DNA from: Serratia marcescens
GTDB lineage: Bacteria; Pseudomonadota; Gammaproteobacteria; Enterobacterales; Enterobacteriaceae
Assembly (NCBI RefSeq): GCF_001902635.1
Contig: NZ_MJAO01000024.1
Span: 1-64,000, forward strand
Length of the DNA stretch: 64,000 bases
Direction: 5' to 3'
The notes under the pieces are model-generated. The model was not told the DNA's origin, ran no database searches, and worked only from the letters and a program-made list of their open reading frames with translations. How positions within the stretch are numbered: the stretch's first letter is position 1; each line of letters begins with the position of its first letter. Of this stretch, positions 9,178 to 18,344 are shown one piece after another. The translations under genes were made by a program, and so were the position numbers.

Positions 9178-9217
9178 AACCCCCCGCAAACGAAATTTTG
9201 TTGGGGGTTTTCTTTTT
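9178..9217 (+). terminator. Terminator after the immunity gene
   Basis: AACCCCC pairs with GGGGGTT (9203-9209) across an AT-rich loop that also self-pairs (CAAA...TTTTG), followed by TTCTTTTT. It closes the fibre/bacteriocin operon. Confidence 0.75.
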
Positions 9218-9406
9218 GGCTGGTGGGGGCTCCATAACGCGATCCTCTTGCCGGGTGGCTAAAGTAGCGGCGCCCGCTCTTTTTGTCGCTTAGGCTAACG
9301 TGCGGATACTGTAGTTAAAATGGGACGCTTGCGATCGGCATAATCGCTTGCCGCAACAAGGCGTTATGCATAGTGTGGAAGCCCATTCCCCACGCATAAG
9401 GACCGC

Positions 9407-10498
9407 ATGATGAGCACCGAATACCGTATCGCCAGCCCGCATTTGGCGCAGTTCGTTCAGGCGATTTGGCGCCAGGCCGGCAGCACGGCACGTGAAGCCG
9501 AGCTGGTGGCCGATCATCTGGTGCAGGCCAATCTGGCCGGGCACGACTCGCACGGCGTCGGCATGATCCCCAGCTACATGGCGTCGTTGGCGCAGGGGCA
9601 ATTACAGCTCAATCAGCACGCCGAAGTGGTGCGTGACGCCGGTGCGGTGCTGACGCTCGACGGTGCGCGTGGCTTCGGTCAGGTGGTGGCCAGCGAAGCG
9701 ATGGCGCTGGGCATTGAACGCGCCGGCAAGCTGGGCCTGGCGGCGGTAGCGCTGCACAACGCGCACCATATCGGCCGCATCGGCCATTGGGCGGAGCAGT
9801 GTGCCCGCGCCGGTTTCATTTCGATTCACTTCGTCAACGTGGTGGGTGATCCGATGGTGGCGCCGTTCGGCGGCAGCGATCGCCGCTTCGGCACCAACCC
9901 GTTCTGCGCCATTTTCCCGCGGCCGGGCCGCACGCCGCTGCTGTTGGATTTTGCCACCAGCGGCATCGCCTTCGGCAAGACACGGGTGGCCTATAACAAA
10001 GGGTTGTCGGTGGCGCCGGGCTATCTGATCGACGAACACGGGCAGCCGACCACCGAACCGAAGGTGATGCACGAAGCGCCGTTCGGTTCGCTGCTGCCGT
10101 TCGGCTTGCACAAAGGTTATGCGCTGGCGGCGATGTGCGAGATCCTCGGCGGCGCGCTCTCCGGCGGCCGCACCACCCACGCCGCCACGCTGAAAGCCGA
10201 CAGCGACGCCATCTTCAACTGCATGACGACCCTGATCCTCGATCCTCAGGCCTTCGACGCGCCGCAAATGCAGGCCGAGGCCGAAGCGTTTATCGGCTGG
10301 GTCAAGGCGTCGCCGCCGAGCGGCGAACAGCCGATCGCCGTCCCGGGAGAGTGGGAAGAGGCCAACCGCGCGGCGCGGCTGGAGCAGGGCATCCCGATCG
10401 ATGCCACGACCTGGCGGCAGATTTGCGCGGCGGCGGAGCAGGCGGGCATGGCGGCGGGGGAACTGGCGGATTACCGCGCACAGGCGCGTCAGGCATAA
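9407..10498 (+). CDS. hcxB: Hydroxycarboxylate dehydrogenase B (Ldh2/YbiC family)
   Basis: NAD(P)-dependent 2-hydroxycarboxylate oxidoreductase of the malate/L-lactate dehydrogenase 2 family. The 363-residue protein matches E. coli YbiC/HcxB in length and in many blocks: ANLAGHDSHGVGMIPSY, VALHNAHHIGRIGHWAEQCA, RFGTNPFCAIFPR, LLLDFATS, and HKGYALAAMCEILGGALSGG. The catalytic histidine and the conserved DSHG and GTNP motifs are intact. Two adjacent ATG codons (9407, 9410) are both possible starts. It is convergent with roxA, and both share a hairpin terminator. In E. coli the gene lies elsewhere, so its place here is part of the rearranged pepT-roxA interval. Confidence 0.9.
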   Translation: MMSTEYRIASPHLAQFVQAIWRQAGSTAREAELVADHLVQANLAGHDSHGVGMIPSYMASLAQGQLQLNQHAEVVRDAGAVLTLDGARGFGQVVASEAMALGIERAGKLGLAAVALHNAHHIGRIGHWAEQCARAGFISIHFVNVVGDPMVAPFGGSDRRFGTNPFCAIFPRPGRTPLLLDFATSGIAFGKTRVAYNKGLSVAPGYLIDEHGQPTTEPKVMHEAPFGSLLPFGLHKGYALAAMCEILGGALSGGRTTHAATLKADSDAIFNCMTTLILDPQAFDAPQMQAEAEAFIGWVKASPPSGEQPIAVPGEWEEANRAARLEQGIPIDATTWRQICAAAEQAGMAAGELADYRAQARQA

Positions 10499-10529
10499 AA
10501 AAAGCCACCCGACAGGGTGGCTTGTTCGC
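10497..10529. terminator. Bidirectional terminator between hcxB and roxA
   Basis: AAGCCACCC (10502-10510) and GGGTGGCTT (10515-10523) form a 9-bp stem with a GACA loop. The run of A on the left gives a strong U tract for roxA; the right side (GTTCG) is weaker for hcxB. Confidence 0.8.
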
Positions 10530-10539
10530 GTGACGGCAA

Positions 10540-11661
10540 TCAGTCGTTAAAGTACCAATACCCGCTGTTGACCAGCGCGGTCAGCAGCGCCAGGAACGAC
10601 GGGTCGTCCACCGCGTCGCCGAGCAGGGCAGCGTCGACGCTGAAGTTCTGGCACAGAGCGTCTGCGGCCTGCAGTTGGTCGGTGTCGATCAGCTCGCCGT
10701 TGACGAAGCAGCGATCGCCGACGCGCAGCACGCGCAACCCGCCCAGGCGCTGCAGCGCTTCACCCTGTTGCAGCAGTTCGTAGATTTCCCCGGCCTGATA
10801 CGGCGGTTCCGGCGGCGCCAGATCCAGCTCGTGGCGCGACTGGGAGATAAACTCGCCGAACCAGTGCTGGAAGTGTTCCGGCTGTTGCACCAGATCCAGC
10901 ATCATCTGCCGTAAGGCGTCCACTTCCTGCGGCAGGATCTCCGCCGGGTGTTCGCGCAGTTTAACGTCCGGATCGCCGTAGCGCTTGCTGCCCAGCTCGC
11001 GCGCCAGCACGTAGTCGGCGAAGCCGCTCACCAGCTCACGGCCGTTCGGCGCGCGGAAGCCCACCGAATAGTTGAGCGCGTTTTCCAGCGCATAACCTTC
11101 ATGCGGGAAGCCCGGCGGAATATAGAGAATGTCGCCCGGTTCCATCTCTTCGTCGATGATGGCGTCGAATGGCTCTACCTGCAGCAGATCCGGGTGCGGG
11201 CAGTGCTGTTTCAGCGGCGTTTTTTCCCCGACGCGCCAGCGGCGGCGGCCGGTGCCCTGAATAATGAACACGTCGTACTGATCGAGATGCGGGCCGACGC
11301 CGCCGCCCGGTACCGAGAAGGAGATCATCAGGTCATCCATCCGCCAGTCCGGCAGTTGGCGGAACGGGCGCATCAGCGCGGCGGAAGGCTCATGCCAGTG
11401 ATCCACTGCCTGCACCAGCAGCGACCAGTTGTTTTCGCTCAGGTGGTCGAAGCTCTCGAAGGGGCCGTGCGCGACCTGCCAACGGCCGTCCTGGTGGCTG
11501 ACCAGGCGGCTGTCCACTTCGTTTTCCATCGCCAGCCCGGCCAGCTCATCCGGGGAGATCGGATCGATAAAGTTTTTGAAGCCGCGCTTCAGAATCACCG
11601 GACGCTTTTGCCAATAACGTTGCAAAAAATCGTTCCAGTCCAGGTCTAATTGATAATCCAT
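10540..11661 (-). CDS. roxA: 50S ribosomal protein L16 arginine hydroxylase RoxA
   Basis: JmjC-type Fe(II)/2-oxoglutarate oxygenase that hydroxylates an arginine of ribosomal protein L16. The 373-residue product has the HxD...H iron triad at H125, D127 and H187 (PHLDQYDVF, GFPHEGY) in the double-stranded beta helix, then the helical dimerisation part and a C-terminal winged-helix-like region. Length equals the E. coli protein. It lies downstream of phoQ on the same strand with an 84-bp gap that contains its own -10 (TATAAT, 11703-11698), as in E. coli where roxA follows phoPQ. Confidence 0.94.
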   Translation of the reverse strand: MDYQLDLDWNDFLQRYWQKRPVILKRGFKNFIDPISPDELAGLAMENEVDSRLVSHQDGRWQVAHGPFESFDHLSENNWSLLVQAVDHWHEPSAALMRPFRQLPDWRMDDLMISFSVPGGGVGPHLDQYDVFIIQGTGRRRWRVGEKTPLKQHCPHPDLLQVEPFDAIIDEEMEPGDILYIPPGFPHEGYALENALNYSVGFRAPNGRELVSGFADYVLARELGSKRYGDPDVKLREHPAEILPQEVDALRQMMLDLVQQPEHFQHWFGEFISQSRHELDLAPPEPPYQAGEIYELLQQGEALQRLGGLRVLRVGDRCFVNGELIDTDQLQAADALCQNFSVDAALLGDAVDDPSFLALLTALVNSGYWYFND

Positions 11662-11697
11662 GTTCTATTCCAGGAGAGAGGAGTGAGCCTGAGTGCG

Positions 11698-11703
11698 ATT
11701 ATA
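11698..11703 (-). promoter_or_regulatory. Probable -10 element of roxA
   Basis: TATAAT on the minus strand, 36 bp before the roxA ATG, giving a leader of about 30 nt. The -35 region (GATCCA) is poor. An inverted repeat GGCCCC/GGGGCC just upstream lacks a T tract for phoQ. Confidence 0.4.
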
Positions 11704-11745
11704 ACGGAAGTTTGGCCCCGTGGATCGGGGCCGCAGAGGCATAAT

Positions 11746-13212
11746 TTACTCGTTGTGGTGGGTGTCATGCTGGCGGGCGAAGGTGACCTGCATACGCGCG
11801 CCGCCGAGCGGGCTGTCGCTGATGACGATTTCGCCGTCATACTGCTCGATGATCTCCGCCGCCACCGACAGGCCTAGGCCCTGGCCGGGGCGCAGGGTAT
11901 CCACCCGCTGGCCGCGCTGGAAGATCAGCTGGCGCTTGCTTTCCGGGATCCCCGGGCCGTCGTCGTCGATGACGATGGTGAGGTTTTTCTCGGAGTGCAG
12001 CGAGGTGATCTCCACGAACTCCAGGCAGTATTTGCAGGCGTTTTCCAACACGTTGCCCATCACTTCCATAAAGTCGTTCTTCTCGCCCATAAAGGTCACT
12101 TCCGGCGAGATATCCAGCGTGATCACCACCCCTTTGCGCTGATAAACCTTGTTCAGCGCCACCACCAGGCTGTCGAGCAGCGCCGGCACCGAGTGGATCT
12201 CGCGCGTTAGCACCGTCTGGCCGGAGTTGATGCTGGCCCGGTGCAGGTAGTAACCGATCTGCTGCGAGATACGCCCGATCTGATCCAGCATGATTGGCTC
12301 GGCTTCTTCGATGGTGGTCTGCTTGCCGCTGCGCAGCGAGCGCAGGGTACTTTGCAGCACCGCCAGCGGCGTTTTCAGGCTGTGGGTCAGATCCGACAGG
12401 GTGGTGCGATACTTGGTGTAACGCTGGCGCTCGTTGCGCACCAGAATGTTCAAATTACGCACCAGCCCGCGCAGCTCGCTGGGCGGGTTCTCATCCAACT
12501 GATCGCGCTCGCCGTTCTCCAGCTCGCCCACCTGATTGACCAGCGCCTTGATCGGCCGCAGGCTCCAGTAGGCCGCCAGCCACAGCAGCGGCACCACCAG
12601 CAGCAGGTTGGCCAACAGCACGTAGCTGAACCACTCCCACACCACGTCGGATCGCTGCAGCTCCTGCGGAATGCTGTCGACCACCACGATGGTCAGCGCC
12701 GGTAGCCGAGGCGTGGCGGCATAGGTGTTGACCGCCACCGAGTGGGTCAGTGCGTTCTGATCGGTATCGTCGTAATTTTTCAGCTGGTTTTGCGCTTTGG
12801 GGTTGTCCCCCAGCACTTCGCTACTGACGCGGGTGTCGGTATCGATTTCGTAGAAGCCGGACTCCTCCAGCCACTCCTTGTTGATCAGCTTCTCCAGCTC
12901 CGGCACTTTGCGCTGGCTCCACAGTAGGTTGCCTTTATCGTCGTAGATAAATACCAGCGTAGGGAAGTTGAGATCGATATCGGGGGGAATGGCGATGGTG
13001 AGCTTGTTGTCCTTCCACTGCGCGAGGCTGAAGAACAGGTTGCTCTCGCCGCGCAGCAGGCGGAAGGCGGTCTTGTCGAAGCTGACGATATAGCCGACGA
13101 CCGCCACCAAACCGTAAGAGAGCGACAGCGCCAGGATCACCCCGGCGGTCGCCATCAGGAAACGGGCGCGCAGCGAAAACGGTTTTTTATCCTTTTTGAA
13201 CATTATGTTCAC
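11746..13212 (-). CDS. phoQ: Sensor histidine kinase PhoQ
   Basis: Inner-membrane sensor of low Mg2+, acid pH and cationic peptides, which phosphorylates PhoP. The 488 residues hold TM1 (about 18-44), a periplasmic PAS-like sensor, TM2 (about 194-215), HAMP, the H-box [11 protein letters not shown] with H277, and the ATP-binding lid ([21 protein letters not shown]). Two starts are close (13212 and the ATG three codons later). The periplasmic acidic cluster that in E. coli reads EDDDDAE is reduced here to NYDDTDQNA, which may alter divalent cation binding. The 5' end overlaps phoP by 4 nt (ATGA). Confidence 0.95.
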   Translation of the reverse strand: MNIMFKKDKKPFSLRARFLMATAGVILALSLSYGLVAVVGYIVSFDKTAFRLLRGESNLFFSLAQWKDNKLTIAIPPDIDLNFPTLVFIYDDKGNLLWSQRKVPELEKLINKEWLEESGFYEIDTDTRVSSEVLGDNPKAQNQLKNYDDTDQNALTHSVAVNTYAATPRLPALTIVVVDSIPQELQRSDVVWEWFSYVLLANLLLVVPLLWLAAYWSLRPIKALVNQVGELENGERDQLDENPPSELRGLVRNLNILVRNERQRYTKYRTTLSDLTHSLKTPLAVLQSTLRSLRSGKQTTIEEAEPIMLDQIGRISQQIGYYLHRASINSGQTVLTREIHSVPALLDSLVVALNKVYQRKGVVITLDISPEVTFMGEKNDFMEVMGNVLENACKYCLEFVEITSLHSEKNLTIVIDDDGPGIPESKRQLIFQRGQRVDTLRPGQGLGLSVAAEIIEQYDGEIVISDSPLGGARMQVTFARQHDTHHNE

Positions 13213-13880
13213 TTCGCGTCAAAACGATAGCCCTGGCCACGCACCGTGGTGATCACTTCATGCGGGTATTCCGCCTGCACCTTTTTACGCAAGCGGCCCA
13301 TCAGCACGTCGATGGTGTGGCTTTCGCGCAGTTCGGCATCCGGGTAAAGTTGCAGCATCAACGAATCCTTGCTGACCACCTTGCCGGCGTTGCGGATCAG
13401 GGTCTCGATGATGGTGTATTCAAAAGCGGTCAGCTTGATCTGCTGATCGTTGACGCTCAGTTCGCGGCGTGACAGATCGATCTGGAACGGCGGCAGTACG
13501 ATCACCTGCGAAGCCAGACCGCTGTTGCGGCGCATCAGTGCCTGCATGCGGGCGATGACCTCTTCGAGGTGGAACGGTTTGGTGACATAGTCGTCGGCAC
13601 CGGCTTCCAGCACTGCCACTTTGTCCTGCCAGCTTTCGCGGGCGGTCAGCACCAGGATCGGCAGCTTGGTCTGGTGCGCACGCCAGCGGCGGATCAGGCT
13701 CAGGCCATCTTCGCCCGGCAGGCCGAGATCGACGATGGCGATATCCGGCGCATGTTCCTGCAGGAAATAATCGGCTTCCTTGGCGTCTTCGGCCGCGTCG
13801 ACCTGATGACCCATCTCACGCATCTGAACGGAAAGGTGGTGGCGCAGCAAACCATTGTCTTCAACAACCAGTACTCGCAT
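13209..13880 (-). CDS. phoP: Response regulator PhoP
   Basis: OmpR-type response regulator controlling Mg2+ transport, lipid A and envelope modification. Receiver domain residues 1-115 with acidic pocket E7/D8, phospho-acceptor D51 and K101-type lysine (VTKPF), then a winged-helix DNA-binding domain ending YRFDAK. The length of 223 matches the family. It is the first gene of phoPQ and is preceded by an autoregulatory PhoP-box promoter and a leader of nearly 200 nt containing a GACACG/CGTGTC hairpin. Confidence 0.96.
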   Translation of the reverse strand: MRVLVVEDNGLLRHHLSVQMREMGHQVDAAEDAKEADYFLQEHAPDIAIVDLGLPGEDGLSLIRRWRAHQTKLPILVLTARESWQDKVAVLEAGADDYVTKPFHLEEVIARMQALMRRNSGLASQVIVLPPFQIDLSRRELSVNDQQIKLTAFEYTIIETLIRNAGKVVSKDSLMLQLYPDAELRESHTIDVLMGRLRKKVQAEYPHEVITTVRGQGYRFDAK

Positions 13881-14083
13881 GGCGAACTCCTGTGACTATG
13901 CGGGTGAACGTCCTGTCACCCACGCGATAAAAGGGGACACGCTCTGCGGCGTGTCAGGGGATAGCGCGGCCACCTGAACCCTATTGGCAAAAAATGCTTA
14001 GGCTATGGTAGGTATAACCCGCCCGGCCCGCAAGAGAGCCGGAGCAATGTATGAAAATAAGCGCTATCAATTTGTTCGCCGAC

Positions 14084-14118
14084 ATTATCGGCATGCTCTG
14101 GTAAACGTCGGATAAACA
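14084..14118 (-). promoter_or_regulatory. phoP: PhoP-box promoter of phoPQ
   Basis: On the minus strand TGTTTA-TCCGA-CGTTTA (14118-14102) is a PhoP box (two hexamers, 11-bp period). A -10 hexamer GATAAT (14089-14084) begins 12 bp further on, the spacing known for PhoP-activated promoters. Transcription would start near 14077, giving a 5' leader of about 197 nt. This supports positive autoregulation. Confidence 0.75.
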
Positions 14119-14133
14119 ATGGCGGGGCAACGT

Positions 14134-14150
14134 TAAACGCAACTTAAACG
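14134..14150 (-). promoter_or_regulatory. Second, upstream PhoP box
   Basis: CGTTTA-AGTTG-CGTTTA on the minus strand, again with 11-bp period, 32 bp (about three helical turns) upstream of the first box. No -10 element at the correct distance is seen on either strand, so it probably assists the first box or extends PhoP binding toward the divergent glycohydrolase gene. Confidence 0.6.
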
Positions 14151-14300
14151 CGCCGGGCATTGGCGGCAGGGGCAAAACGTGAACCGATGCGCTTGAAAAG
14201 CGTCAAAGGTACTAATAAGGTATTATTAAGCTATCGCCATTATTGCGCCGGTCATGATGGCCCAATCACGATCCCATCGGCACACTTTCAGGAGCGACGG

Positions 14301-15320
14301 ATGAAGCAGTTAACCCAGGCAGAACGCATAGCGGGCGCACTTTACGGACAGATGCTGGGCGATGCGCTCGGCATGCCTTCCGAGCTGTGGCCGCGTGAGC
14401 GGGTTAAGCGCCACTTCGGCTGGATAGATCGCTTCCTCGACGGGCCGGCGGAGAACACGGCCGCCTGTTACTTCAAGGCCGGGCAGTACACCGACGATAC
14501 CTCGATGGCGTTGGCGCTGGCCGATGCGCTGCTGGAGGCGGAAGGCGAGGTAGTGCCGGAGCTGATCGCCCGCAACGTGATCCGCTGGGTGGAGAGTTTT
14601 GACGCCTTCAACAAGAACATCCTCGGCCCCAGCTCCAAACTGGCGCTGAGCGAACAAAAAGCGGGAACGCCGATCGCCGAGTTGGAAAACAACGGAATCA
14701 CCAACGGTGCGGCGATGCGCATTTCGCCTCTGGGCTGCGTGCTGCCTTCCGCGCCGCTGGAGGATTTCTGCCACCAGGTGTGGTTGGCCTCCAGCCCGAC
14801 GCACAAATCCGACATCGCCGTTGCCGGTGCGGTCGCGATCGCCTGGGCCGTCGCGCGGGCGGTGGAGGGGGCTGACTGGGCCTCAATTCGCCTGGCGTTG
14901 CCGGGCGTGGCGGAGTATGCCCAACGCCGCCAGGAAACGACGTTCAGCCCCTCGCTGGCGGCGCGCATCGAACTGGCATTTCAGGTGGTGGATGAAGCCG
15001 CCGGCGCCGAGCAGGCTTCCGAGCGGGTGTATCAACTGATCGGCGCCGGGGTGAGTACCATCGAGTCGGTGCCCGCGGCGCTGGCGATGGTGCAGCTGGC
15101 GCAAACCGACCCTACCCGGTGCGCCGTGCTGTGCGCCAATTTGGGCGGCGACACCGACACCATCGGCGCGATGGCCACCGCTGTCTGCGGCGCGCTGCAC
15201 GGCGCCGGTGCGATTGAGCCGGCGTTGCTGGCGGAATTGCAGCGGGTGAATCAGCTGGACGTCGAGGCCTATGCCCTGGCGTTCGCGCGTTTTCGCCGCC
15301 GTCGGCAGGGTGAGGCCTAA
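14301..15320 (+). CDS. yegU: ADP-ribosylglycohydrolase family protein (YegU-like)
   Basis: Predicted hydrolase that cleaves ADP-ribosyl bonds, with a binuclear Mg site. The 339-residue product matches E. coli YegU throughout: GALYGQMLGDALGMPSELWPRERVKRHFGW, the metal motif YTDDTSMALALADALL, DAFNKNILGPSSK, NNGITNGAAMRISPLG, SSPTHKSDIAVAGAV and the closing NLGGDTDTIGAMA. The start at 14301 follows CAGGAGCG; an upstream extension to 14160 has no family resemblance. It is divergent from phoP across tandem PhoP boxes and convergent with a GntR regulator that resembles YegW, which is also a neighbour of yegU in E. coli. Confidence 0.88.
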   Translation: MKQLTQAERIAGALYGQMLGDALGMPSELWPRERVKRHFGWIDRFLDGPAENTAACYFKAGQYTDDTSMALALADALLEAEGEVVPELIARNVIRWVESFDAFNKNILGPSSKLALSEQKAGTPIAELENNGITNGAAMRISPLGCVLPSAPLEDFCHQVWLASSPTHKSDIAVAGAVAIAWAVARAVEGADWASIRLALPGVAEYAQRRQETTFSPSLAARIELAFQVVDEAAGAEQASERVYQLIGAGVSTIESVPAALAMVQLAQTDPTRCAVLCANLGGDTDTIGAMATAVCGALHGAGAIEPALLAELQRVNQLDVEAYALAFARFRRRRQGEA

Positions 15321-15341
15321 GCTACCGCGTGACGCAGCGAG

Positions 15342-16106
15342 TCAACTTTCGCTGGTAAACTCGTACATGTCGCTGCGGCAGAAGCTTTCGCTGTATTCGA
15401 TCGGTTGTTTGCGGTGATCGAACAGCGTCTGGCGCACGATCAGCAGCGGCATCGGTTCCGATAGCTGCAGCGCCTGACGGATATCGTCGTCGGCCATCGC
15501 CGCGCTGACCTGGCTGCGCAACGATCCCATTTCCACGTTATTGCGCCGGAAATAGTCGTACAGCGAGATACCGATCTCGTCGACATTGGCAATCGCCGCC
15601 ATCACCACGTAGGACACCGCCACCGACATCGGCCGCCGATCGATAAAGTGAATGCGTTTGAGTTTGTAGATTGGCGTTCTGGCCGCCAGCTGGAGCTTCT
15701 CTGCCAGTTCGGCGCTGGCCGGCACCCGTTCGCGGCTGATCCACTGCGTATCCGGCCGGCGCCCCTGCATCATCACCTCGCGTGAGAACCCTTTGACGTC
15801 TGCCAATGAATAGCGCAGCTTCGGTTCGGGTTGTTGCGGTTGGATAAAGGTGCCGTAACCGCGCGAACGGCCGATGATGCCGTCCTGTTCCAGGCAGGCC
15901 AGTGCTTTGCGTACCGTGATGCGCGAGATGCCGAGTTGTTCGGTGAACAGGCGTTCGCTAGGCAAAAAATCCCCCGAATTCAGCAATCCTTGCTCGATGG
16001 CCTGGCGTAGCGAAGCGTTGAAACGCAGATACAGCGGCATCGCGCCCGCGCTGGCCAGATCTCGCTGCAGTTTGTCCAGCAAACGCTGGTTGATCTCCTT
16101 GCTCAT
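15342..16106 (-). CDS. GntR/HutC-type transcriptional regulator (YegW-like)
   Basis: A 254-residue regulator with an N-terminal winged helix (about residues 24-88; SERLFTEQLGISRITVRKALACLEQDGII) and a C-terminal UTRA effector domain (about 95-250) ending LIVRQTLFDHRKQPIEYSESFCRSDMYEF. This is the HutC subfamily, which binds sugar phosphates, amino acids or similar small ligands. Its convergent position to the YegU-like hydrolase and the YegU/YegV/YegW grouping in E. coli suggest a shared regulon, but the ligand is unknown. Confidence 0.85.
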   Translation of the reverse strand: MSKEINQRLLDKLQRDLASAGAMPLYLRFNASLRQAIEQGLLNSGDFLPSERLFTEQLGISRITVRKALACLEQDGIIGRSRGYGTFIQPQQPEPKLRYSLADVKGFSREVMMQGRRPDTQWISRERVPASAELAEKLQLAARTPIYKLKRIHFIDRRPMSVAVSYVVMAAIANVDEIGISLYDYFRRNNVEMGSLRSQVSAAMADDDIRQALQLSEPMPLLIVRQTLFDHRKQPIEYSESFCRSDMYEFTSES

Positions 16107-16245
16107 AGCCGACTGAAGTCCTGTTGCCTCAATGCGATGGCCTATTTAAGGGGATTTCGCCGGGCAGCGCAACTGCCGCCGCCGGCGGCGTGAAATGAGG
16201 TAGAGTAGTGAACCATTGCCCCGAGTTCGGAGAAACAGACAGCCC

Positions 16246-17760
16246 ATGAGCGACACCCCACGACACGCGGACGACGCGGCGATCCTGGCTGCTTTCGCAC
16301 AGCAGCGTCGGCAAGGCCTGACCCGGCGTTCGGCGCTGCATCAGGCCCTGTTGCAACTGATCGCCGCCGGGGAACTGCCCTGGCGGGCGAAGCTGCCGCC
16401 AAGCCGCGCGCTGGCGGCCCGGCTGACGGTGGCGCGCGATACGGTGGAACAGACCTACGCGCGGCTGGAGGCGGAGGGGTATATCAGCCGAACGGTGGGG
16501 AGCGGCAGTTTTGTGCGTTATCGTTGCGATACGCTGCTTGGCCGTGAACTGCTGGCGCCGCAGGCCGACCAGGAAGCGCGGTTGGCGGAGCGCGAGCTGA
16601 GCGATCGCGGCAGGGCGTTGCTGGCGGTCAGCCATACGCCGCACACCAGCCGCCAGGCGTCGCTGACGCCCTCGTTGGCGGACCTGCGGGCATTTCCCAT
16701 CGATCAATGGCTGCTGCGGGAAAAGCAGGCGCTGCGGCGGCACGGCGAGCGCCTGTTGGGGTATGCCGATCCACAGGGGTTGCCGGAACTGCGTGCGGAG
16801 ATCGCGCACTACTTGCAGCGGGAGCGGGGCGTCAAGGCGACGGCAGAGCAGGTGATTGTGGTGACCAGCTCTCAGCAGGCGCTGGCGCTGTGTACCCAGG
16901 TGCTGTTCGATCCCGGCGATGCGGTGTTCGTCGAAGAACCTGGCTACCAGGGGGCGAAAAAGCTGGTGCAGTCGGCGGGGTTGCAGGCGCGGCCGATCGG
17001 CATTGACGAGCAGGGGCTGGACGTTGGGCAACTGATGCACGCTTCGGGCGGTGGACGGGGCGTTTACATCACGCCGTCTCATCACTACCCGCTGGGGTAT
17101 TCGTTGAGTCTCGAACGGCGGCTGGCGCTGTTGCAGTGGGCACAGCACCGGCGGGCCTGGATCATCGAAGACGATTACGATGCCGAGTTCAACTACGACC
17201 GGCAAACCAAGGCGGCGTTGCAGGGGTTGGACAGCGGCGGGCGCACGCTGTACATCGGCACCTTCAGCAAGACGCTGTTTCCGGGGTTGCGCATCGGTTT
17301 TATGATTGCGCCGCCGCAGCTGGTGCGGCCGTTGGTCGCCGCCAGGCAGTTTCAGGACGGCTACACGTCGGCGCTGGCGCAGATGACGCTGTTCCATTTC
17401 CTGCATGAGGGCGGCTACGCCGAGCATCTGCGCAATATGCGCACGCTGTACAAGGCGCGGCTGGACGTGTTGTACAACGCGGTGCATCGTCACCTGGCTG
17501 CCTGGACGCGCCCGGCGCTGCCGCAGGGTGGGCTGCAGTTGGTTTGTCCGCTGGCCGATGCGGCGACGGAACGGCGGCTGGTGGCGGCCGCCGCCGAACG
17601 GGGGATGCGGCTGTACGGCCTGGCGGATTTCTACACCGGCCCGCCGCAGCGCGGGGCTCTGGTGCTCGGCTTCTCGGCCTATACGCCGGATGAGATCGCG
17701 CGTTTTATTGCCACGCTGGCGCAGGTGTTCAACGCGCTGCCGGTGGAAAGCGATGGCTAA
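16246..17760 (+). CDS. MocR/PdxR-family regulator with aminotransferase domain
   Basis: A 504-residue fusion: an N-terminal GntR winged helix (about 15-90; LPPSRALAARLTVARDTVEQTYARLEAEGYI) joined to a fold-type I aminotransferase domain (about 130-500). The PLP lysine lies in GTFSKTLFPGLRIG, with IIEDDYDAEFNY carrying the cofactor Asp/Tyr. MocR proteins use PLP or an amino-substrate aldimine as effector. The start at 16246 gives the natural N-terminus; the GTTCGGAGAAAC site precedes it. Two GNAT acetyltransferase genes follow on the same strand; the first starts after 116 bp, so they may be targets rather than operon members. Confidence 0.88.
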   Translation: MSDTPRHADDAAILAAFAQQRRQGLTRRSALHQALLQLIAAGELPWRAKLPPSRALAARLTVARDTVEQTYARLEAEGYISRTVGSGSFVRYRCDTLLGRELLAPQADQEARLAERELSDRGRALLAVSHTPHTSRQASLTPSLADLRAFPIDQWLLREKQALRRHGERLLGYADPQGLPELRAEIAHYLQRERGVKATAEQVIVVTSSQQALALCTQVLFDPGDAVFVEEPGYQGAKKLVQSAGLQARPIGIDEQGLDVGQLMHASGGGRGVYITPSHHYPLGYSLSLERRLALLQWAQHRRAWIIEDDYDAEFNYDRQTKAALQGLDSGGRTLYIGTFSKTLFPGLRIGFMIAPPQLVRPLVAARQFQDGYTSALAQMTLFHFLHEGGYAEHLRNMRTLYKARLDVLYNAVHRHLAAWTRPALPQGGLQLVCPLADAATERRLVAAAAERGMRLYGLADFYTGPPQRGALVLGFSAYTPDEIARFIATLAQVFNALPVESDG

Positions 17761-17876
17761 AATTGGTCTGCTCTTCGTTTTAGATTGGTCCGTATTGCAC
17801 CGCCGCCGTGCGGTGTATTCTGCCGCTATCCGATTATTTCCCTAATGGAAATAATATCTTACTCCCGTGAGGCGCT

Positions 17877-18329
17877 ATGAATCCATCAAACCGTGAAGTG
17901 ACTATCCGCAGAATCAATGGCGACGACAGAGCGCAATGGCTGGCGCTGTGGCAAGGCTATCTCGATTTTTACCGCGCCGACGTGGCGCCGCAGGTGACCG
18001 ATCGCACCTTCGAACGCCTGGGGCAGGATGAACAGGTGTACGGGCTGGTGGCGGCGGACGCCGACGGCCGGCTGCTGGGGCTGATGAACCTGGTGTTCCA
18101 CCCGTCCACCTGGAGCGCGGTCGGCTATTGTTATATCGAAGACCTCTATGTGTCGCCGCAGGCGCGCGGCCATAAAGTGTCGGAAAAACTGTTCGAACAG
18201 GCGTATCGGCTGGCGGAGGCGCGCGGCAGCGATCGGGTCTATTGGATGACCCAGGAGTACAACGCGCCGGCGCGCTCGCTGTACGACAAAATCGGCAGAA
18301 GAAGCTCGTTTATCGTTTATACCCGTTAA
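17877..18329 (+). CDS. GNAT family N-acetyltransferase
   Basis: A 150-residue Gcn5-related acetyltransferase. The core motif YIEDLYVSPQARGHKVSEKLFEQAYRLAEARG holds the acetyl-CoA binding R/Q-x-x-G-x-G/K-like loop (here QARGHK, with V in place of the usual second Gly), followed by the WMTQEYNAPARSLYDKIG motif typical of small-molecule GNATs. Substrate unknown. The next GNAT starts 15 bp later, so the two are likely co-transcribed. Confidence 0.8.
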   Translation: MNPSNREVTIRRINGDDRAQWLALWQGYLDFYRADVAPQVTDRTFERLGQDEQVYGLVAADADGRLLGLMNLVFHPSTWSAVGYCYIEDLYVSPQARGHKVSEKLFEQAYRLAEARGSDRVYWMTQEYNAPARSLYDKIGRRSSFIVYTR

Positions 18330-18344
18330 CCGCAGGAGGCGTGT

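Noticed and set aside
16129-17493. 454-codon frame antisense to the MocR gene
   Set aside because: Arg/Gln/Pro-rich shadow frame; the sense frame is a full GntR-aminotransferase fusion.
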